Of a stretch of DNA of 13,052 nucleotides, positions 1-4,563 are shown piece by piece. The notes beneath the pieces were generated by a model. That model worked only from the letters and a program-made list of their open reading frames with translations, was not told where the DNA came from and searched no databases. The stretch covers positions 1-13,052 of the forward strand of contig DASZTV010000004.1 of NCBI GenBank assembly GCA_035548125.1, in the 5' to 3' direction. The DNA comes from DASZTV01 sp035548125. GTDB taxonomy: Bacteria; Actinomycetota; Actinomycetes; JAFAQI01. Numbering within the stretch: the first letter of the stretch is position 1; every line of letters starts with the position of its first letter. A program made the position numbers and the translations under genes.

Positions 1-3
1 TAG

Positions 4-77
4 TAGCGGGGGCAGGATTTGAACCTGCGACCTCTGGGTTATGAGCCCAGCGAGCTACCGAGCTGCTCCACCCCGCG
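4..77 (-). tRNA. Initiator tRNA-fMet (anticodon CAU)
   Basis: The minus strand folds as a complete 74-nt cloverleaf. The acceptor stem begins CGCGGGG, the D stem is GAGC/GCTC, the anticodon stem is CTGGG/CCCAG around the loop CTCATAA, and the T stem is GCAGG/CCTGC. Initiator features are visible: three consecutive G:C pairs at the base of the anticodon stem, no Watson-Crick pair at 1-72 (C opposite U), and A11:U24 in the D stem. These distinguish it from elongator tRNA-Met and tRNA-Ile2. The discriminator is A. The next three bases read CTA, so CCA is not encoded and must be added after transcription. Its 5' half (39-77) is also the 3' end of the upstream GGDEF-EAL reading frame. A probable own promoter lies at 89-118. 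Confidence 0.97.
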
Positions 78-2807
78 TCGGTTTCCCCACGATAGCCCGG
101 AGTCAGAAAACGCAGCAAACGCGCTCTCGCCGTCGGCTCCCCGGGGGATCGGGAGGCGCAGTGGCCCGTGTTCGGAGGACGCCAGCCAAGCGGCCGCCTC
201 CTCTGCGGGCATCGGTTTGGCGAACAGGTAGCCCTGGATCAGGGTGCAGCCAAGGTTGCGCAGCTTGGCGAGCTGCCCGGCGCTCTCCACGCATTCGGCG
301 ACCGTCGTGATCTGCAGCGTCTGGGCGAGCATCACGACGGCGGTCACGATCGCGTTGTCGACGACGCTCGTGTCGATGTCGCGAACGAAGCTTCCGTCGA
401 TCTTCACGACGTCGATCGGGAAGCGCTTCAGGTAGTTCAGCGAGGAATGGCCGGTCCCGAAGTCGTCGATCGCCACCCGCACGCCGATCTCCTTGAGACG
501 GTGCAGCGTGTGGATCGTCCACTCGATGTCACCCATCGCGAGGGTCTCGGTGATCTCCAGGCACAACCGATCAGCGGGAAGGCCGGCGTCGTCGAGGGCG
601 CCACGTACCGTCTCGACGAGGTCGCCGTCCTGGAACTGACGTGCGGAGAGGTTGACGCTGACGCCGATGCGCACGCCGTGATCGGTCTCCCAGGACCGGC
701 ACTGCCGGCACGCCTCGCGAAGGACGTGGCGGCCGAGCGGGAGGATCAGCCCGGTCTCCTCGGCGAGCGGGACGAAGTCCGCCGGGGAGACGACGCCCCG
801 TACCGGGTGCTGCCAACGTACGAGTGCCTCGGCATCCGCGGCGCGACCGGTCATGGCGTCGACGAGCGGCTGGAAGTACACCTGGATTGCGCCTTCGACG
901 ATGGCCAGGCGAAGGTCCGTCTCGAGGTCGAGCTGCTCCACCGAGCGGGTGGCGCCGCCGGTGTACTGGTGCCACCGGCCCAGTCCCTCGGCCTTGGCGT
1001 CGTACATGGCGAGGTCGGCGTCGTGGAGGAGGTCGTCACCGGTCGCGCCCGGTCGGGACACGGCCAGCCCGATCGACAGGCTTGCCACGATCGACCGACG
1101 CGGTCCCACCGCGATCGGCTCCGCCATCGCCGCCACGATGCGGTCGGCGATGCGGTGCGCCTCGTCCAGCCCGTCGATGTTCTCGAGCAGGATGGTGAAC
1201 TCGTCGCCGCCGAAGCGCGCGACGGTGTCTCCTTCGCGGATCAGGCCGGCGAGCCGCGCGGCGATCTCCCGGAGCAGCCGGTCGCCGGCATGGTGCCCGA
1301 GGCTGTCGTTGACGATCTTGAACCGGTCGACATCGGCGAAGATGACGGCGCTGAGGCTCCCGTCGCGTCCGCCGCGAAGCAGCGTCTGGTCCAGCCGGTC
1401 GATGAACAGCCGGCGGTTGGCCAGCCCGGTGAGCTGGTCGTGGAAGGCGTGGTGTGCCAGCTGCGTCTCGTAGCTGATCCGCTCCGTGTCGTCCCGGAAC
1501 GCCAGCACCACGCCGTCCACGCCGTCGGCACCGTGCGTAGGGGCACAGGTGAAGCTGATCGGCAGTCGCGTGCCGTCGGCACGAACCAGCGACATCGAGG
1601 CGCTGAGTGGCGCTCTGGTGAGCAGGCAGCGGCGTACCGGGGCGAGCAGCTGATCGACGAGCGGACTGCCCGGTCTCAGGTCGGATGCGGTTCCCAGCAG
1701 CGATCGGGCCGCGCCGTTCCAGAAGGTGGGCTGCTCGTTGAGATCGAAGGCGCACACCCCCTCGGCGAGGCTGTCGAGGACGGTCGCCATCTCGCGACGC
1801 TGTTGCACGACTTCGGTGAACAGCGCTGCGTTGGTCAACGCCCCGCCCGCAACGGTGGCGAGTGCTGAGAGCAGCTGCTGGTCGGCGTCGTCGAACGGCT
1901 CGCCGGGGTTGCGTCCGGTGACGATCAGCCATGACTCGTGGTCGGGGAGCTCGGCGCCGAGCTCGGATCGCAGGGGCCGCGACGTCGTGACGTGCGCCTG
2001 GCCGCGAAGCACCCGCGCGGCGATCGACTCCAAGGTCGGCGCAACTGCGCCGTCGGCCACGGCGCCGTGGAGCTCACGGGCAGCCTCGAGCAACCCGAGG
2101 ACCCGGTCGCGGTCACGCCGTGCCTCGAAGTGCCCCGCCAGGACCTGCCGCAACAAGAGGAACATCACAGGTACGACGGCCACCGACCAGGTGGCAGCCG
2201 CCACTGCGAGTCCCGACATCACGCCCGTCGCCGTCCCGACGCTCACGAGCAGCAACCGGGTGCCGCGACCCTCACGCCAGGCGGCGTGGAACGGCTGGCC
2301 GGCCACGACCTTCAACAGGCCTCCCACCAGCAGCGCGTTGACGGTGACGAACGTCGCGACCGCCGCCAGCACGGCAGGCACCAGAGTGGGAGTGATCTGA
2401 CCCGGCGTGCGACCGATGGCATCGCCGACGGACACGGCTACCGCGGTAGCCAGCGTGAACTGCGCGGTGTTGAACAGCGCCTTGACCGGGCTGCGACGCC
2501 GCCAGACCTGCGCGGCCAGTTGCGCCGCCGCGAACAACAAGATGGTCGTGCCTGAGGGCATGACTGCGAGGACGACGGCCAGCAGGCCGTCGTCGAAGCT
2601 GACGGCCTCTGAGTAGTTCGGCCCGTAGAGGAGGAGCGGGTAGCGGTTCGACAGCAGGAGCAGGAAGCCGAGCACGGCGAGCACCCCTATCGGGCCTGCG
2701 CCTGAGACGACTGCCTCGTTCATTCCCCACCAGATCGCGAGGGCAGCGCCGACAGCCGCGACGGCGATCAGCAGGCGCGCTCGCGCAGGAAGGGAGGTTG
2801 GGGGCAT
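39..2807 (-). CDS. Membrane-bound GAF-PAS-GGDEF-EAL cyclic-di-GMP synthase/phosphodiesterase
   Basis: A 922-residue protein predicted to make and/or degrade cyclic-di-GMP at the inner membrane. In order: several transmembrane helices (about 10-225, MASE-like), a GAF-like segment (about 230-330), a PAS domain (about 335-445), GGDEF (about 450-615) and EAL (about 625-875). The synthase signature GGDEF is intact (533-537), with the inhibitory-site RxxD (524-527) five residues before it. The phosphodiesterase also looks intact: EALVRW (660-665), NLS (719-721), EITET (751-755), DDFGTG (781-786), KID (802-804), AECVES (837-842) and QGY (858-860). Both activities are therefore possible and the balance cannot be read from sequence. 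I chose the ATG at 2807; the open frame continues upstream only because it is antisense to the protease repeats. There is no clear ribosome site and the protease stop is 7 bp away, so translational coupling is likely. The last 12 codons and the stop lie inside the tRNA gene. Confidence 0.95.
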   Translation of the reverse strand: MPPTSLPARARLLIAVAAVGAALAIWWGMNEAVVSGAGPIGVLAVLGFLLLLSNRYPLLLYGPNYSEAVSFDDGLLAVVLAVMPSGTTILLFAAAQLAAQVWRRRSPVKALFNTAQFTLATAVAVSVGDAIGRTPGQITPTLVPAVLAAVATFVTVNALLVGGLLKVVAGQPFHAAWREGRGTRLLLVSVGTATGVMSGLAVAAATWSVAVVPVMFLLLRQVLAGHFEARRDRDRVLGLLEAARELHGAVADGAVAPTLESIAARVLRGQAHVTTSRPLRSELGAELPDHESWLIVTGRNPGEPFDDADQQLLSALATVAGGALTNAALFTEVVQQRREMATVLDSLAEGVCAFDLNEQPTFWNGAARSLLGTASDLRPGSPLVDQLLAPVRRCLLTRAPLSASMSLVRADGTRLPISFTCAPTHGADGVDGVVLAFRDDTERISYETQLAHHAFHDQLTGLANRRLFIDRLDQTLLRGGRDGSLSAVIFADVDRFKIVNDSLGHHAGDRLLREIAARLAGLIREGDTVARFGGDEFTILLENIDGLDEAHRIADRIVAAMAEPIAVGPRRSIVASLSIGLAVSRPGATGDDLLHDADLAMYDAKAEGLGRWHQYTGGATRSVEQLDLETDLRLAIVEGAIQVYFQPLVDAMTGRAADAEALVRWQHPVRGVVSPADFVPLAEETGLILPLGRHVLREACRQCRSWETDHGVRIGVSVNLSARQFQDGDLVETVRGALDDAGLPADRLCLEITETLAMGDIEWTIHTLHRLKEIGVRVAIDDFGTGHSSLNYLKRFPIDVVKIDGSFVRDIDTSVVDNAIVTAVVMLAQTLQITTVAECVESAGQLAKLRNLGCTLIQGYLFAKPMPAEEAAAWLASSEHGPLRLPIPRGADGESAFAAFSDSGLSWGNRRGVEQLGSSLGS
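89..118 (-). promoter_or_regulatory. Probable promoter of the initiator tRNA, inside the 3' end of the GGDEF-EAL gene
   Basis: On the minus strand there is TTGCTG (113-118), an 18-nt spacer, then TATCGT (89-94), matching the actinobacterial TANNNT -10 pattern. The -10 ends 11 nt before the first tRNA base, so the primary transcript would have a leader of only a few nucleotides. The region is unusually A/T-rich for this window, and in the overlapping reading frame it forces the codons TTT, GCT, TTT and TCT, which are uncommon in high-GC actinobacterial genes. This suggests the DNA is constrained as a promoter rather than as protein. The -35 match is partial. Confidence 0.5.
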
Positions 2808-2814
2808 TGCCGTG

Positions 2815-4413
2815 TCACGCCCAGGTCGACGCGTTCCACGCCGATGCGTTCCACGCGCTGGCGTTCCAGGCGGACGCGTTCCAGGCACTGGCGTTCCATG
2901 CACTGGCGTTCCAGGCGGACGCGTTCCAGGCGGATGCGTTCCAGGCACTGGCGTTCCAGGCGGATGCGTTCCAGGCGCTCGCGTTCCAGGCCGATGCCGT
3001 GACCTTCGCGCTGTAGTTGTGCGGATTCCACGACGAGACCGACCACGTGGTGGCCAGCGGGATCACGACACCGATCAGCTGCGGCATCGCCACGGAGTTG
3101 TAGCGCTGGTCCAGCGAGACCGGCGGGCAGGAGGCGGCGTCGTAGGCATCGAGGTCGCCGTGGCCTTCGCGGGCGGTGATACGCGTCGGTCCCGGCGTTG
3201 CCGTCGCGAGCAGCCGGCCCTTGATCTCGTCGGGCGCGGCGTTGGGGTTCTGCTGGGCGACCAACGCGGCGGCACCGCTGACGATGGCGGCGGAGAACGA
3301 CGTGCCGGAGCCCACGAAGTTGGTATCGCCCACCTCCGCATCAGGGTGGGTGGCGTCGATGAACGAGCCTGGCGCGCGGAGGCTGACCACCGAGCGTCCG
3401 GAGGCGACCAGGTCCGGTTTGAGCCAGCCGTTCGCCGCCGTCGGGCCCTGGCTGCTGAACGCCGGGATCGCGTCGTCGCTCGCGTCGCTGGTGCCGCCGT
3501 CGGCGAGAGCTCCGACAGTCACGACGTAGGGGTCGTCGCCCGGCGCGGTGATCGTTCCGGCGTCCGGGCCTGAGTTGCCGGCCGAGGTGACGACCGTGAT
3601 GCCGGCTCGCCACGCCGCCTCGACGGCTTGGTCGAGCGGGTTGAGCTGGGTGGGTCCGGTGGGGACTTCGCCGAGCGACAGGTTGAGGACCTTGATGCCA
3701 TACGCCGCCCGGTTCGCGATGGCCCAGGCGATCCCCTGGATGACCGTCGCCACGTCGGTCACGCCCGAGGCCCCGGCCACCTTGACCGACACCAGGTTGG
3801 CGCCGGTCGCTTCGCCGGCGTACGCGCCGCCCGAGGAAGACCCGTCGCCCGCGATGAGTCCCGCGACGAATGTGCCGTGCCCGTAGCTGTCCTGCAACGA
3901 GTTGTCCTCACCCGACAGGTCGACGCCGGCACGCAGCCGCCCGCCGAAGTCGGGAAGCGGAGTGATCCCGGTGTCGAGTACGGCGACCCCGACCCCGGCG
4001 CCGGTGATGCCGTCGCCGCCGAGCCGGGTTGCACCCGTCGCGTCGCGGTAGCTGTTGGCGGCGGGCGCCGTGGCGGCGGTCGCAGGGCCGACCAGGCCGT
4101 CAACCGCCACCGGAGCGTCGGGGCTGGTGACCAGGCCCAGCGCCGCGAGCGTGTTCGCCGCGGCGGTTGATGGCAACTGCGTGACAACGCCGTTCACGAG
4201 CGGTAGCGAGTCGACCTGGCGACCCCCGGCTGTCGACACGAGCGCCTGGACCAACGGGAGCGAAGGCCCCTGCACGATCACGTTGACGGGTGTCGAGGAT
4301 GCAACGGCGGGCGTCGAGGCTGCTACACCGCCGGCGAGCAGCCCGCCGGTCGCTGCCAGGGCAAGAACGCGGCGCACTGCGGACATTCGGGACGTCGGCC
4401 GCTGAGCGGACAC
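2815..4413 (-). CDS. Secreted S8 (subtilisin-family) serine protease with C-terminal Trp-pentapeptide repeats
   Basis: A 532-residue exported subtilase. Residues 1-38 look like a signal peptide: positive N-region with RR at 14-15, hydrophobic core, AVA cleavage site before Ser39. Residues about 42-105 resemble an I9-type inhibitory propeptide. The catalytic domain has all expected residues: Asp147 (VLDTG), His179 (GHGTFVAG), oxyanion Asn280 (SAGNSG) and Ser372 (GTSFSA). After a short linker with one Cys (429), the chain ends in twelve Trp residues spaced exactly five apart (476-531) within NASAW repeats. There is no LPxTG sorting motif. The GTG at 4413 is chosen because AGGAGG lies 6 nt upstream; an internal ATG at 4386 also precedes the signal core. 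The gene is followed 7 bp later by the cyclic-di-GMP enzyme, implying one operon. Substrate and role of the tail are unknown; binding to wall, glycan or the partner membrane protein are possibilities. Confidence 0.95.
   Translation of the reverse strand: MSAQRPTSRMSAVRRVLALAATGGLLAGGVAASTPAVASSTPVNVIVQGPSLPLVQALVSTAGGRQVDSLPLVNGVVTQLPSTAAANTLAALGLVTSPDAPVAVDGLVGPATAATAPAANSYRDATGATRLGGDGITGAGVGVAVLDTGITPLPDFGGRLRAGVDLSGEDNSLQDSYGHGTFVAGLIAGDGSSSGGAYAGEATGANLVSVKVAGASGVTDVATVIQGIAWAIANRAAYGIKVLNLSLGEVPTGPTQLNPLDQAVEAAWRAGITVVTSAGNSGPDAGTITAPGDDPYVVTVGALADGGTSDASDDAIPAFSSQGPTAANGWLKPDLVASGRSVVSLRAPGSFIDATHPDAEVGDTNFVGSGTSFSAAIVSGAAALVAQQNPNAAPDEIKGRLLATATPGPTRITAREGHGDLDAYDAASCPPVSLDQRYNSVAMPQLIGVVIPLATTWSVSSWNPHNYSAKVTASAWNASAWNASAWNASAWNASAWNASAWNASAWNASAWNASAWNASAWNASAWNASTWA
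2821..2995 (-). repeat. 15-bp tandem repeat encoding the Trp-pentapeptide tail of the S8 protease
   Basis: Plus-strand units of the form gcgttccaggcggac recur every 15 bp with substitutions only and no length changes. The Trp codons (cca on the plus strand) fall at 2821, 2836, 2851 and so on to 2986, giving twelve. On the coding strand each unit reads Asn-Ala-Ser-Ala-Trp; the first is Thr-Ala-Ser-Ala-Trp and the last Asn-Ala-Ser-Thr-Trp. The units differ almost only at synonymous positions: Ser is written TCG, TCC, AGC or AGT, Ala by several codons, and Asn always AAC. The array ends one codon before the protease stop. Confidence 0.95.
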
Positions 4414-4419
4414 TGCCTG

Positions 4420-4425
4420 CCTCCT
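4420..4425 (-). promoter_or_regulatory. Strong Shine-Dalgarno site that sets the GTG start of the S8 protease
   Basis: AGGAGG on the minus strand, 6 nt before GTG at 4413. It is the only strong Shine-Dalgarno match I see in front of any gene in the window. It favours the GTG over the in-frame ATG at 4386 and over the upstream extension to 4488. Confidence 0.85.
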
Positions 4426-4472
4426 GTGAGCGCTGCGCGCTGGGCTGCGCAGGTCGCGGAAGTCAGCATTGC

Positions 4473-4526
4473 GGTGAACCGTCACCAACTGAATAGCGGA
4501 TCGTTGTCAATTTCCTGTTTCAGGAA
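4473..4526 (-). promoter_or_regulatory. Promoter region of the protease/cyclic-di-GMP operon with two dyad sites
   Basis: Reading on the minus strand: a perfect 15-bp palindrome TTCCTGAAACAGGAA (4512-4526), one base, a perfect -35 hexamer TTGACA (4505-4510), then a second perfect dyad GGTGA-N4-TCACC (4473-4486) about where a -10 and start site would fall. At 17-18 nt spacing from TTGACA the -10 position reads TGGTGA or GGTGAC, a poor match, so the promoter may need an activator or another sigma factor. The two dyads look like operators of two different regulators. The 5' leader would be roughly 60-70 nt to the GTG at 4413. The upper palindrome could alternatively be a weak hairpin after UPF0182, but it has no U-run. 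Confidence 0.45.
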
Positions 4527-4563
4527 TGGCCCGAAGTGACCACCCCTCTCGGCGGGTCGACCG

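Noticed and set aside
4..77. Integration (att) site at the tRNA gene
   Set aside because: No integrase, direct repeat of the tRNA end or mobile gene is visible, and the 3' end of the tRNA lies at the window edge, so it cannot be judged.
168..1868. Long plus-strand open frame (566 codons) opposite the GGDEF-EAL gene
   Set aside because: It is antisense to a gene with complete catalytic motifs. Its translation has no recognisable domain and the arginine/valine/glycine bias typical of shadow frames in GC-rich DNA.
2808..2948. 47-residue N-terminal extension of the GGDEF-EAL protein (PGT/RRGT repeats)
   Set aside because: The extension is the other reading frame of the protease repeat array. 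The ATG at 2807, just before the membrane helices and 7 bp after the protease stop, is the sensible start.
2821..2985. Repeated N-x-S glycosylation sequons (Asn-Ala-Ser) in the protease tail
   Set aside because: Asn-linked glycosylation at a plain N-x-S is not expected in actinobacteria, and no oligosaccharyltransferase gene is in view. The sequon is most simply a by-product of the repeat.
2816..2998. CRISPR array
   Set aside because: The 15-bp units are directly contiguous with no spacers and lie in frame within a protease gene.
2798..3016. Plus-strand repeat protein of ADAFQALAFQ type opposite the protease tail
   Set aside because: It is only the antisense reading of the 15-bp array. The substitutions among units are silent for the minus-strand NASAW frame but change residues in this one.
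4414..4488. 25-residue N-terminal extension of the S8 protease
   Set aside because: It would put a charged segment before the signal peptide and overlap the second dyad and the AGGAGG ribosome site that serves the GTG at 4413.
4512..4526. Intrinsic terminator after UPF0182
   Set aside because: The stem is only 6 bp with three A/T pairs and no U-run follows. Its position directly before TTGACA fits an operator better.
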